Shown here one piece after another: positions 42,939 through 51,681 of a stretch of DNA of 64,000 nt. The position numbers and the translations under genes are program-made. The stretch is from Pseudomonadota bacterium (GTDB lineage: Bacteria; Pseudomonadota; Gammaproteobacteria; Steroidobacterales; Steroidobacteraceae): NCBI GenBank assembly GCA_016704655.1, contig JADIZR010000003.1:124001-188000 (forward strand), written 5' to 3'. Numbering within the stretch: the stretch's first letter is position 1; every line of letters starts with the position of its first letter. The notes under the pieces are model-generated. The model saw only the letters and a program-made list of their open reading frames with translations, was not told the DNA's origin and searched no databases.

Positions 42939-44225
42939 TCAGCCGGGCTTGTCGAGCTTCGCGATCGCCGGCTGCGTGAGCCGCACGGTCTTCACCGCGT
43001 TGTCCGTCACCTGCAGCACCTCGAGCGAGTAATCGCCGATCCGCAGCCGCTGGCCCGGCGCCGGGATCGTCTCCATCTGCTCGACGATCAGGCCGTTCAG
43101 CGTGCGCGGGCCAGTCGTCGGCAGCGCCCAACCCATCTTGCGATTCAACGTCCGCACGCTGGCCGACGCGTTCACCACGAAGCTGTCGTTGCGCTCGCGG
43201 TGGACGTCCTTGTGCAGGATGCTGGTGTCCGAGGTGAACTCGCCGACGATTTCCTCGAGCAGGTCTTCGAGCGTCACCAGGCCCTGCACGTCGCCATATT
43301 CGTCGACGATGAACGCGACCCGCCGCCGCTGCCGCTGGAACTGCAGCAACTGCTGGTTGAGCGAAGTGCCTTCCGGCACGTAGTACGGTTCGCGAGTCCT
43401 GGCCAGGGCAACCAGTTGTTCGCGCTCGAACTCGCTGCGCACCAGCATCCGCGCCACCTTCTTCATGTGCAGGATGCCGACGAGCGACTCGAGTTCGCCG
43501 TCGTACACCGGGACGCGCGTGTGGCGGCAATCGCGGATCTGCTCGACGATGTCGTCCCAGTCGTCCTTGAGGTTGATGCCGTAGATTTCGCTGCGCGGCA
43601 CCATGATGTCGTCGACCGTGATCTTTTCCAGGTCGAGGATGCTCATCAGCATGCGCTGGTGGCGGTGCGGAATGACGGTGCTCGCCTCGGCGACGACCGT
43701 GCGCAGTTCCTCGCTGCTGAGCGAAGTACGGCTGACCTGGTCACGGTTTACGCCCATCAGTCGCAGCACGCCGTTGGCCACCAGGTTGGTGAGCCAGACG
43801 ATCGGGTAGAGCACCTTGAGCATGCCGTTGTAGATCACGGCGGCCGGCAGCGCGATCCGTTCGGGGTACAACGCGCCGAACGTCTTCGGCGCCACTTCGC
43901 CGAAGAGAATCAGGACCACGGTGAAAATGCCGATGCCGATTGCTGCGTACGCCTCGCCGCCCAGCGAGAGCGCGATCAGCGTGACGATGGCCGCGGCGGC
44001 GGAGTTCACGAAGTTGTTGCAGATCAGGATCATCCCGATCAGCCGGTCGGGTCGCTCGAGCAGCTTTTCGGCGATCCTGGCGGACTTGCTGCCTTCGCGT
44101 GCGAGGTGACGCAGCCGGTAGCGGTTGACGCTCATCAGCGCCGTTTCAGTGCCCGAGAAAAATGCCGAGAGCAGGACGGCAGAGACGAGCAGCAAGGCGA
44201 GCGTACTGACGGGTAAGTCGCCCAT
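42939..44225 (-). CDS. CNNM/CorC-HlyC family transporter-associated protein
   Basis: The protein has three to four N-terminal transmembrane helices of the CNNM domain (LALLLVSAVLLSAFFSGTETAL, a region with the SGxE motif), two CBS domains (about 205-320; DIMVPRSEI, RVPVYDGELESLVGILHMK, FIVDEYGDVQGLVTLEDLLE) and a C-terminal CorC_HlyC domain. At 428 residues it matches YfjD-type proteins linked to magnesium/cobalt export or tolerance. It lies 6 bases downstream of the cytochrome assembly-like gene on the same strand, as yfjD-ypjD do in Escherichia coli, divergent from ffh. Confidence 0.92.
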   Translation of the reverse strand: MGDLPVSTLALLLVSAVLLSAFFSGTETALMSVNRYRLRHLAREGSKSARIAEKLLERPDRLIGMILICNNFVNSAAAAIVTLIALSLGGEAYAAIGIGIFTVVLILFGEVAPKTFGALYPERIALPAAVIYNGMLKVLYPIVWLTNLVANGVLRLMGVNRDQVSRTSLSSEELRTVVAEASTVIPHRHQRMLMSILDLEKITVDDIMVPRSEIYGINLKDDWDDIVEQIRDCRHTRVPVYDGELESLVGILHMKKVARMLVRSEFEREQLVALARTREPYYVPEGTSLNQQLLQFQRQRRRVAFIVDEYGDVQGLVTLEDLLEEIVGEFTSDTSILHKDVHRERNDSFVVNASASVRTLNRKMGWALPTTGPRTLNGLIVEQMETIPAPGQRLRIGDYSLEVLQVTDNAVKTVRLTQPAIAKLDKPG

Positions 44226-44231
44226 CGCGGC

Positions 44232-45095
44232 TCAGCCCCAGTGCTTGCCGAGGATGTTCTCGAGGATCAGCTTGCTGCCGAAATAGGAGAGGCCGAGCAG
44301 CGTGTAGCCCGCGAAGGTCCAGCGCAGCGCCTGGCGACCGCGCCAGCCGAACTTGTAACGGCCGAGCAGCAGCACGCCAAAGACGATCCACGCGATGATC
44401 GCGAGCACGACCTTGTGGATCAGGTGTTGCGCGAAGAGGTCCTGCACGAAAAACGCGCCGCTCACGAGCGCGAGCGTCAGCACGGTGAAGCCGGCGAGGA
44501 TGCTCTGGAAGCAACCGGACTCGAGCGACTCGAGCGGGGTCAGGATCTTGAGCAGACCGAGCGGTCGGCGACTGCGCAGCCGGCGGTCGACGATCACCTG
44601 CGCAATGGCGAGCGCCATGCCGATCGTCAGGAACGCGAAGGCCGTCGTCGCCATCGCGACGTGGAAGGCGAGTTCCCATCCGGGCTGGCCAATCGAAAAC
44701 TTGCGGGCGCCTTCCGAGAAGGCCGCTTCCAGCATTGCTGCAATGAGCAGGAGCAGCGCGGCCATGCCCCGGCGACCCGGTTTCACCGCCATTACGATGG
44801 CCGTAATGGCGATGGTGAGCGAAACGAGGGCCAGGGTGTCACCAAGCGAAAGCGCTGCGTCGGGCGCCATGCGGCGCTCCTGCAGCAGGGCGATGGTGTG
44901 GACCAGCGCGCCGACGCAGGTAATCGCAACCGCCGCGATACGGCCGCCGCGGCCGTGGACCGAGAACGGGTCGCTGCGGTGCTGGTACGTGGCGGCGGCG
45001 AGCCAGCAGGCTCCAATGACGTAACAGGCGACGGCGATCAGTGGCAGCAGCAAGCGCGGGGACCAGCGTGGCTTTGGAGGCAACCATGATGCCAT
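44232..45095 (-). CDS. Cytochrome c assembly (CcsA-like) inner membrane protein, YpjD type
   Basis: This 287-residue protein has eight hydrophobic helices (for example LLLPLIAVACYVIGACWLAA, ALVSLTIAITAIVMAV, HVAMATTAFAFLTIGMALAI, FTVLTLALVSGAFFVQDL). The end region HKVVLAIIAWIVFGVLLLGRY matches CcsA/CcmC-like membrane proteins. The ypjD family lies next to ffh and yfjD in gammaproteobacteria, exactly as here. Heme handling is the family idea; the actual role of YpjD is unproven. Start ATG 45095 was chosen over 45155. Confidence 0.87.
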   Translation of the reverse strand: MASWLPPKPRWSPRLLLPLIAVACYVIGACWLAAATYQHRSDPFSVHGRGGRIAAVAITCVGALVHTIALLQERRMAPDAALSLGDTLALVSLTIAITAIVMAVKPGRRGMAALLLLIAAMLEAAFSEGARKFSIGQPGWELAFHVAMATTAFAFLTIGMALAIAQVIVDRRLRSRRPLGLLKILTPLESLESGCFQSILAGFTVLTLALVSGAFFVQDLFAQHLIHKVVLAIIAWIVFGVLLLGRYKFGWRGRQALRWTFAGYTLLGLSYFGSKLILENILGKHWG

Positions 45096-45142
45096 GGACC
45101 CGACGGGCTGAGGAGGACGGTAAACCCGAAGCCCGCACGCCC

Positions 45143-45148
45143 TATAAT
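45143..45148 (+). promoter_or_regulatory. Consensus -10 box before ffh
   Basis: TATAAT (CCCTATAATCGCGCATTC) about 56 bases before the ffh start; no good -35 box. The divergent ypjD-like gene starts at 45095, so the region must also hold its promoter. Confidence 0.5.
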
Positions 45149-45204
45149 CGCGCATTCACAGGCCGGTCCCGCCGGTCGGGTCCCTGCACCGAGGTCTCCA
45201 CAGC

Positions 45205-46562
45205 GTGTTCGACAAGCTTTCCGCCCGTCTTGCGTCCGTCGTCGAAGGCCTCCGCGGCCGGGGCCGGCTGACCGAAGAAAACATCTCCGACACGCTGCGC
45301 CAGGTCCGCATGGCGCTGCTCGAGGCGGACGTCGCGCTGCCGGTCGTCAAGACCTTCATCGACGGCGTCAAGGCGCAGGTCGTCGGCCAGGAGATCCACA
45401 AGAGCCTCACTCCGGGCCAGGCGCTGATCAAGGTCATCCACGATGAGCTGGTCCGCGTGATGGGTGAGGGCGTGCGCCCGCTCAATCTGCGCGCGCAGCC
45501 ACCCGCCATCGTGCTGCTCGCCGGCCTGCAGGGCGCAGGCAAGACGACCACCGCGGCGAAGATCGCGCTGTGGCTCAAGACGCGCGAAAAGAAGCGCGTC
45601 CTGCTCGTGTCCACCGACGTGCGCCGCCCGGCGGCCCTGCTGCAGCTGGAGCGACTGGGCCAGCAACTCGATGTCGACGTTGCGCCCGCCAGCTCCGCGG
45701 ACAAGCCGCTGAACATCGCTTTGAATGCGCTGGCCGAGGCCAGGCGCGGTGTTTACGACGTGCTGCTCGTCGACACGGCCGGTCGACTGCACGTCGACGA
45801 AGAAATGATGGCTGAGGTGCGCGAACTTGCGGTGGCGCTGAACCCGATCGAGACGCTGTTCGTCGTCGACAGCATGGCGGGCCAGGACGCCGTCAACGCC
45901 GCGCGCTCGTTCGGTGCTGCGCTGAACCTCACTGGTGTCGTGCTGACCAAGGCGGACGGCGACGCGCGCGGTGGCGCTGCGCCCTTTCCGTGCGGCAGAT
46001 TACGGGCCAGCCGATCCTGTTCGTCGGCACGGGCGAGAAACCCGATGCCCTGGAAGCATTCCAGCCCGACCGGATGGCCTCGCGCATTCTCGGCATGGGC
46101 GACGTGTTGTCGCTGGTCGAGCAGGTCACCCGCCAGGTCGATCGCGAGGACGCCGAAAAGCTTGCCCGGAAGGTTGCCTCGGGCAAGGATTTCAATCTCG
46201 AGGACCTCCTGGGCCAGCTGCGCCAGATCGAGCAGATGGGCGGCATGGCAGCGCTGATGGACAAGCTGCCGGCCCAGCTGGCGGCTAAGGCCGGCCAGAT
46301 GCCCCAGGGCAACGAGAGGGAGGTCAAGCGTCAGATTGCGATCATCTGCTCGATGACACCCAGGGAACGCCGTTTCCCGAAGCACCTCGACGGTTCGCGC
46401 AAGCGCCGGATCGCGTCCGGGTCGGGCACCCAGGTGGCCGAAATCAACAGGCTGCTCAAGAACTTCCTGCAGATGCAGAAAATGATGAAGGGCATGGGCA
46501 AGGGCGGCCTGGGCCGCATGATGCGGTCGATGACCGGTCGGATGCCGATGGGACGGGTGTAG
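45205..46562 (+). CDS. ffh: Signal recognition particle protein Ffh (one apparent frameshift)
   Basis: Ffh binds signal sequences and 4.5S RNA for co-translational targeting. The N domain, G domain (GLQGAGKTTTAAKIA, DVRRPAALLQL, VDTAGRLHVD, TKADGDARGG) and M domain (SRILGMGDVLSLVEQV, GSRKRRIASGSGTQVAEINRLL, then Met-rich FLQMQKMMKGMG) are all present. The frame changes near 45982-45984: relatives read GGAALSVR, and two extra C bases (or one missing base) break it. Since Ffh is essential, an error in the sequence is likely. GTG start at 45205; about 452 residues when mended. A 9-bp repeat array begins at the stop. Confidence 0.95.
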
Positions 46563-46620
46563 GGGAAGGGCCGGAAGGGCCGGAAGGGCAGGAAGGACAG
46601 GAAGGACAGGAAGGACAGGA
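46563..46620. repeat. G-rich tandem array after ffh
   Basis: Units of GGAAGGGCC, GGAAGGGCA and GGAAGGACA run from the ffh stop codon (about six copies). A C-rich array of opposite sense follows. Confidence 0.85.
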
Positions 46621-46621
46621 T

Positions 46622-46715
46622 TCTCTCTGCCTTCCGGTCCTTCCTGCCTTTCCTCACCTTCCGCGCCTTCCGCACCTTCCTCACCTTCCGCGCCTTCCGC
46701 GCCTTCCGCGCTCCA
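46622..46715. repeat. C-rich array before rpsP
   Basis: About nine units of CCTTCC(G/T)(C/G)(G/C) type, complementary in kind to the preceding G-rich array; the two could form a long hairpin between ffh and rpsP. Confidence 0.8.
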
Positions 46716-46754
46716 GCCTGTTCCTCAAGTATTTCTTTTACCTTGAAATTTCGT

Positions 46755-46760
46755 TATAGT
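46755..46760 (+). promoter_or_regulatory. Possible -10 box of the rpsP operon
   Basis: TATAGT in an AT-rich island directly after the C-rich array (TTTCGTTATAGTTCGCGG), 66 bases before rpsP. A -35 box is not clear. Confidence 0.4.
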
Positions 46761-46826
46761 TCGCGGCTCTTTTTTGGCCGGACGCAGCCCTTGTGGCCGG
46801 CCGCGAACACTGAGGCTTGGACAAGA

Positions 46827-47090
46827 ATGGTGACGATCCGATTGCAGCGCCGCGGCGGTAAGAAGGAACCCTTCTATCACGTGGTCGTGACCGACAGCCG
46901 CCGTGCCGGTGGTGGTTCCCTCGAGCAGGTCGGGTTCTTCAACCCGGTCGCTCGCGGCAACAGCGAAGAACTGCGCCTCGACCTGTCGCGTGTCGATTAC
47001 TGGCTGGGCGTTGGCGCGCAGCCGTCCGACCGCGTGCAGCAGCTGCTGAAGGTTTTCCGCAAGAAGGCACAGGTCGCGGCTGCGGCCTGA
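46827..47090 (+). CDS. rpsP: 30S ribosomal protein S16
   Basis: S16 is an assembly protein of the 30S body. MVTIRLQRRGGKKEPFYHVV, DSRRAGGGSLEQVGFFNPVA and DYWLGVGAQPSDRVQQLLK are typical. It has 87 residues. ATG 46827 is the family start. It begins the rpsP-rimM-trmD-rplS operon, in the same order as in Escherichia coli. Confidence 0.98.
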   Translation: MVTIRLQRRGGKKEPFYHVVVTDSRRAGGGSLEQVGFFNPVARGNSEELRLDLSRVDYWLGVGAQPSDRVQQLLKVFRKKAQVAAAA

Positions 47091-47113
47091 GCCGCGGTCA
47101 CGCCTGAAACGGC

Positions 47114-47638
47114 ATGACGGTGCGCTCCGGGCCTGGCAGCCCCAGCGCCGTGGTGTTGGGCCGGGTCGGGGCACCGCATGGTGTTCAGGGCTGGGTAAAG
47201 GTCACGTCCTACACGGAGCCCGCTGCAGGCATCGCCGACTACCCGCAGTGGACGCTGGTCCATGGCCACCAGTCCAGGCCGGTCCGGATCCTGGGTTCCA
47301 AGCGGGCCGGCCAGAACCTTGCAGTGCGGCTCGAAGGAATCGACACCATGGATGCAGCGCGACTGCTGACCGGTGCCGAGATCCAGGTGGACCGCTCCGA
47401 CCTGCCCGCAACCGGGCCGCACGAGCACTACCTGCACGACTTGCTGGGGCTCGAAGCGGTCAATCGCGAGGGAATCGCTCTCGGCAGGGTCGATGAATTT
47501 CTCGAGATGCCGGCACATCCCGTGATGGTGCTGCGCGAGGGCAAGTTGGAAAGGCTGGTGCCCATGGTTCCCGAGCGACTCGTCGCCGTGGACCTCGAGG
47601 CAGGAAGGGTGACAGTCGACTGGCACCCGGACGACTGA
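47114..47638 (+). CDS. rimM: Ribosome maturation factor RimM
   Basis: RimM assists S19 and 16S rRNA head maturation. The N-terminal RimM barrel (VVLGRVGAPHGVQGWVKVTS) and C-terminal PRC-barrel-like domain (YLHDLLGLEAVN, LGRVDEFLEMPAHPVMVL, LVPMVPERLVAVDLEAGRVT) are present. It has 174 residues. It starts 23 bases after rpsP. Confidence 0.95.
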   Translation: MTVRSGPGSPSAVVLGRVGAPHGVQGWVKVTSYTEPAAGIADYPQWTLVHGHQSRPVRILGSKRAGQNLAVRLEGIDTMDAARLLTGAEIQVDRSDLPATGPHEHYLHDLLGLEAVNREGIALGRVDEFLEMPAHPVMVLREGKLERLVPMVPERLVAVDLEAGRVTVDWHPDD

Positions 47639-47680
47639 GCTGCGAACTTGGGCGGCGGACTGGGAACGGAGACGCGGTCG

Positions 47681-48436
47681 ATGCGCATCGTCGTCGTGAC
47701 GTTGTTCCCGGAGTTCGTCGAGCACGCGCTCGGATTTGGCGTGCTTGGGCGGGCGCTCGAACGCGGCGTGCTCGCGGTCGACACGGTCAACCCGAGGCAG
47801 TTCGCCACGGACGTGCACAAGACGGTGGACGACCGCCCTTACGGCGGCGGCCCCGGGATGGTGTTGAAGGCGGAGCCCTTGCGGCTCGCCATGGTGGCGG
47901 CGGCGGCAAAGGTGCCGCAAGCCCGCCGGGTGTATCTGGCAGCCGACGGCGCTCCGCTCAAGCAGCGGAAGGTCGCCGAGCTCGCCGGGCTCCCGGAGCT
48001 GGTGCTGGTGGCCGGCCGCTACGAAGGAGTGGACGAGCGGTTCGTCGAGCAATGCGTCGATGAATCGGTCTCGGTCGGAGACGTAGTGTTGAGTGGCGGC
48101 GAACTGCCGGCCCTCATGGTCATCGACGCGGTCGCGAGGCTCCTGCCTGGCACGCTCGGCGACGCGGAGTCAGCGGTGCAGGAGTCCTTCACGGACGGGC
48201 TGCTCGACTGGCCCCACTACACCCGGCCCGAGATCTGGTCGGACATGGCAGTGCCGCCGGTGCTGATCGGCGGCAACCACGCCGCGATCGCGCGCTGGCG
48301 CCTGCAACAGGCGCTCGGCCGCACGTGGCAGCGCCGGCCGGACCTGCTGGCGCAGCGAGAATTGAGTGTCGAGGAGCGCAAGCTTCTCGCCGAATACCAG
48401 GCGGAGCAGGATGCGACGCGACGAGAGCAGGGATAG
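47681..48436 (+). CDS. trmD: tRNA (guanine-N1)-methyltransferase
   Basis: TrmD methylates G37 of tRNAs to prevent frameshifting. The knotted SAM-binding core includes VVTLFPEFVEHAL, DDRPYGGGPGMVLKAEPL, LVAGRYEGVDERFVEQCVDE and LSGGELPALMVIDAVARLLPG; the tRNA-binding C-terminal part has SFTDGLLDWPHYTRPE. It has 251 residues. ATG at 47681 lies behind an ACGGAG ribosome site and gives the standard start MRIVVVTLFPE. Confidence 0.97.
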   Translation: MRIVVVTLFPEFVEHALGFGVLGRALERGVLAVDTVNPRQFATDVHKTVDDRPYGGGPGMVLKAEPLRLAMVAAAAKVPQARRVYLAADGAPLKQRKVAELAGLPELVLVAGRYEGVDERFVEQCVDESVSVGDVVLSGGELPALMVIDAVARLLPGTLGDAESAVQESFTDGLLDWPHYTRPEIWSDMAVPPVLIGGNHAAIARWRLQQALGRTWQRRPDLLAQRELSVEERKLLAEYQAEQDATRREQG

Positions 48437-48457
48437 AACCGAGACTAAGGTGAAGAA

Positions 48458-48802
48458 ATGAGCAACATCATTGCCGCGCTCAACGCCGAGCGCATGACTC
48501 GCGAGATTCCGGACTTCGGTCCCGGCGACACCGTCGTCGTCGAAGTGAAGGTCAAGGAAGGCGACCGCGAGCGCGTCCAGGCGTACGAAGGCGTCGTCAT
48601 CGCGAAGAGCAACCGTGGCATCAATTCGTCGTTCACGGTGCGCAAGATTTCGCACGGTGAAGGCGTCGAGCGCGTGTTCCAGAGCTACAGCCCGGCGCTG
48701 GGTGCGATCACGGTGAAGCGCCGTGGCAACGTCCGCCGCGCCAAGCTGTACTACCTCCGCGAGCGCACGGGCAAGTCGGCCCGCATCGAAGAGAAGGTCT
48801 GA
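48458..48802 (+). CDS. rplS: 50S ribosomal protein L19
   Basis: L19 stabilises the subunit interface. IPDFGPGDTVVVEVKVKEG, RVQAYEGVVIAKSNRGI, SFTVRKISHGEGVERVF and RRGNVRRAKLYYLRERTGKS are the family signatures. It has 114 residues. It is the last gene of the rpsP operon, 21 bases after trmD. Confidence 0.98.
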   Translation: MSNIIAALNAERMTREIPDFGPGDTVVVEVKVKEGDRERVQAYEGVVIAKSNRGINSSFTVRKISHGEGVERVFQSYSPALGAITVKRRGNVRRAKLYYLRERTGKSARIEEKV

Positions 48803-48822
48803 GCTCGCTGGGGCGCGCGGCA

Positions 48823-50667
48823 ATGCGTGCCATCCGCAAGCTGCTGCACTGGATCTGGGCAGGCCTGGACGGCCTGCGCAAGATTCTGCACCTGCTGCTG
48901 CTGCTGCTGGTTTTCGGCGTGATCGGTGCGTTGTTCTCGCGGCCGATACCGTTGGTGCCGGACCGGGCGGCGCTCGTCATCGCGCCGCTGGGTCCCCTGG
49001 TCGAACAGTTCTCGGGTGCGCCGCTCGAGCGCGCCATCAGCGAAGTCCTGCGCCAGGGTCCGACCGAGACGCGACTCCGTGACGTCGTCGAGGCGATCGA
49101 CGCGGCCAGCAAGGACGAGCGCATAAGCTCGCTCTACCTGGATCTCGGCGGACTCGACGGCGGCGGCACCGCGAAGCTGCAGGAGGTCGCGGCCGCCATC
49201 GATCGCTTCCGCAAGACCGGCAAGCCGGTCATCGCCTTCGGCGAGTATTACGCCCAGCCGCAGTACTACCTCGCCGCGCACGCCGACGAGATCTACCTCG
49301 ATCCGCAGGGTGTCGCCTACATCGACGGCTTTGCAAACTACGGCCTGTTCGTGCGGGACGCGCTCGACAAGCTGTCGGTTGACTGGAACGTCTTCCGCGT
49401 CGGCCAGTACAAGTCGGCCGTCGAGATGTTCACGCGCAACGACATGTCGGCGGCCGAGCGCGAGGAGAGCCTCGCCTGGCTCAACTCCGTCTGGACGACG
49501 TGGAAGACCGACGTGGCGACGGCCCGCGGCATCCAGCCAACCGTCCTGCAGGATTATGCGGACAACACGGCCGACTCGCTGCGCAAGGTCGACGGCGACC
49601 TCGCGAAGCTCGCGCTCGATGCCGGGCTCGTCACGAACCTCGAAGGGCGTTACCGCGTTGAAGAACGCCTGGCCGAAATCACGGGCACGGACGAAGACGC
49701 GCACTCGTACAAGGGCGTCGACCAGTGGTCGTATCTCGCGAACGTGAACTCGTCGAAGGCGTTGTCGACCCGGCCGGTCGACAAGATCGCCGTCATCGTC
49801 GCTGCGGGCGAAATCGTGCCGGGCGAGCAACAGCCGGGCACCGTCGGTTCCGACACGCTCGCCGGCCAGCTGCGCGAAGCGCGCTTCGACGACGACGTGA
49901 AAGCCGTCGTGCTGCGCATCGACAGCCCGGGCGGCAGCACTTTCGCGAGCGAAGTCATCCGGCGCGAGGTCGATGAACTGAAGGCCGCCGGCAAGCCGGT
50001 GGTCGCGTCGATGAGCAGCCTTGCGGCTTCGGGCGGCTACTACATTGCCATGGATGCGGACCGCATCGTTGCAAGCCCGGCAACCCTGACAGGTTCCATC
50101 GGCATCTTCGCGATGTTCCCCACTTTCCAGCGCACGCTGGAACGCATGGGCGTGCACGTCGACGGCGTCGGCACGACCGCGCTCTCCGGCGAATTCAGCC
50201 CGGTGCGACCGATGGGTGAGCAGACGAAGGACATCCTGCAGCAGAGCATCGAGCACGAGTACCGTCGCTTCATCGGCATGGTGGCCAAGGCACGCAAGCA
50301 GCCGGTTGCGGCGATCGAGGCGATTGCGCAGGGTCGTGTGTGGTCCGGGATCGATGCAAAGCGGCTCGGCCTAGTCGACCAGCTCGGGGGCTCCGCGGAC
50401 GCAGTGCAGCTCGCGGCCCAGCTCGCCGGGCTCGGCGACGACTTCGACGTTGAGCATTTCGACTTCGAAGTCGGCTTCGGCGAAGCACTCGGGCTGCGTG
50501 TGCAGGCCTCGATCGCGAAGCTCCTGGCGCCGCTGGTGCCGCAGTCAATGTGGCCGACGCTGCTGCCGCGCAGCCTGCAGCCGGTGGTGGCGGAGCTCGA
50601 CCGCGTGTCGCGCCTCAGCGATCCGCGCAACACCTACATGTACTGCCTCGCCTGCTCGCTGGACTGA
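48823..50667 (+). CDS. sppA: Signal peptide peptidase SppA, 67 kDa type
   Basis: SppA degrades cleaved signal peptides at the inner membrane. An N-terminal membrane anchor (ILHLLLLLLVFGVIGALFS, about residues 25-45) is followed by two S49 protease domains. The catalytic lysine lies in the first (VGQYKSAVEMFTR, about residue 203) and the serine in the second (MSSLAASGGYYIAMDADRI, about residue 400), with LRIDSPGGSTFASEVI before it. At 614 residues it has the double-domain gammaproteobacterial form. It starts 20 bases after rplS. Confidence 0.95.
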   Translation: MRAIRKLLHWIWAGLDGLRKILHLLLLLLVFGVIGALFSRPIPLVPDRAALVIAPLGPLVEQFSGAPLERAISEVLRQGPTETRLRDVVEAIDAASKDERISSLYLDLGGLDGGGTAKLQEVAAAIDRFRKTGKPVIAFGEYYAQPQYYLAAHADEIYLDPQGVAYIDGFANYGLFVRDALDKLSVDWNVFRVGQYKSAVEMFTRNDMSAAEREESLAWLNSVWTTWKTDVATARGIQPTVLQDYADNTADSLRKVDGDLAKLALDAGLVTNLEGRYRVEERLAEITGTDEDAHSYKGVDQWSYLANVNSSKALSTRPVDKIAVIVAAGEIVPGEQQPGTVGSDTLAGQLREARFDDDVKAVVLRIDSPGGSTFASEVIRREVDELKAAGKPVVASMSSLAASGGYYIAMDADRIVASPATLTGSIGIFAMFPTFQRTLERMGVHVDGVGTTALSGEFSPVRPMGEQTKDILQQSIEHEYRRFIGMVAKARKQPVAAIEAIAQGRVWSGIDAKRLGLVDQLGGSADAVQLAAQLAGLGDDFDVEHFDFEVGFGEALGLRVQASIAKLLAPLVPQSMWPTLLPRSLQPVVAELDRVSRLSDPRNTYMYCLACSLD

Positions 50668-50672
50668 CCGCC

Positions 50673-51494
50673 GTGGACCCCGTGCTGTTGCTGAAGGCGG
50701 CCATCCTCGGGGTCGTCGAAGGTCTCACCGAGTTTCTGCCGGTGTCGAGCACCGGGCACCTGATCCTGGCGGCCAGCCTGCTCGATTTCCACGATGATCG
50801 CGGCAAACTGTTCGAGATCGTCATCCAGTCGGGTGCGATCCTGGCGGTCATGTGGGAATTCCGCGCGAAGATCGGCACGGTCCTGTCGAACTCGACCAGT
50901 GATCCGCTCGCCCGTCGCCTGCTGCTGAACATCGCGATCGCTTTCATACCGCTTGCAGCGCTCGGCATGGCGTTCGGCAGTGCGCTCAAGCTCAGCCTGT
51001 TCAACGCGCCGACCGTGGCAGCCGCCTTCATCGTCGGCGGCCTCATCATCCTCTGGGCAGAACGCCGCACGCACACCGTGCGGATTCACTCAGTCGACGA
51101 GATGACGCCGCTCGATGCGCTGAAGGTCGGCATTGCGCAGGCCTTCGCGCTGATCCCGGGCACCAGCCGTTCGGGCGCCACCATCATTGGTGGCATGCTG
51201 TTCGGGCTGTCGCGGCAGGTGGCGACCGAGTTCACCTTCTATCTTGCCATTCCGACGCTCGGCATCGCCTCCCTGTACTCGCTGTACAAGGAACGCGAGT
51301 TGCTGGCGCTGGACGATCTCGGCATCTGGGTCGTCGGCATGGTGGCGGCCTTCGTTTCGGCGTTTGCCTGCGTGCGCTGGCTGATCCGCTACGTCGCAAC
51401 CCACACCTTCGTGCCGTTCGCCTGGTACCGGATCGCCTTCGGCGTGCTGGTGCTGTTTACGGCCTGGACCGGACTGATCAGCTGGGGCGCCTGA
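50673..51494 (+). CDS. uppP: Undecaprenyl-diphosphatase UppP (BacA)
   Basis: UppP recycles the undecaprenyl lipid carrier for cell-wall synthesis and gives bacitracin resistance. The two active-site motifs are EGLTEFLPVSSTGHL (about residue 17) and ALIPGTSRSGATIIGGM (about 160). About seven transmembrane helices span the 273-residue protein. GTG at 50673, 5 bases after the sppA stop, was chosen because it gives the family start (V/M)DPVLLLKAAILG. Confidence 0.96.
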   Translation: MDPVLLLKAAILGVVEGLTEFLPVSSTGHLILAASLLDFHDDRGKLFEIVIQSGAILAVMWEFRAKIGTVLSNSTSDPLARRLLLNIAIAFIPLAALGMAFGSALKLSLFNAPTVAAAFIVGGLIILWAERRTHTVRIHSVDEMTPLDALKVGIAQAFALIPGTSRSGATIIGGMLFGLSRQVATEFTFYLAIPTLGIASLYSLYKERELLALDDLGIWVVGMVAAFVSAFACVRWLIRYVATHTFVPFAWYRIAFGVLVLFTAWTGLISWGA

Positions 51495-51520
51495 GCGCTC
51501 ACGCAGCGGTGCTACGAGCG

Positions 51521-51590
51521 GACGATCCGGAGCCTTCCCCCAAGCGCGTGTCTGCCTTTCCAAGCTCGGGGGTAGGTCCCGGATCGGACG
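51521..51590. repeat. Hairpin element copy 5
   Basis: Left arm GATCCGGAGCCTTCCCCCAA(GC), loop GCGTGTCTGCCTTTCCAA (51546-51563), right arm GCTCGGGGGTAGGTCCCGGA(TC). The loop is identical to that of copy 2 at 42768-42785, while the arms differ. Confidence 0.75.
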
Positions 51591-51650
51591 CCCTGAGAGA
51601 ACACGCCTGCCTTTCTAAGATCGAGGGCAGATCCCGGACCGGTCGCCCGC
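51591..51650. repeat. Hairpin element copy 6 (degenerate)
   Basis: ACACGCCTGCCTTTCTAA corresponds to the family loop with few changes and is followed by GATCGAGGGCAGATCCCGGA, the counterpart of the right arm of copy 5. The left arm is the right arm of copy 5. Confidence 0.5.
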
Positions 51651-51681
51651 GACGCGACGCATGCGCGGGATCGGTGCCGGG

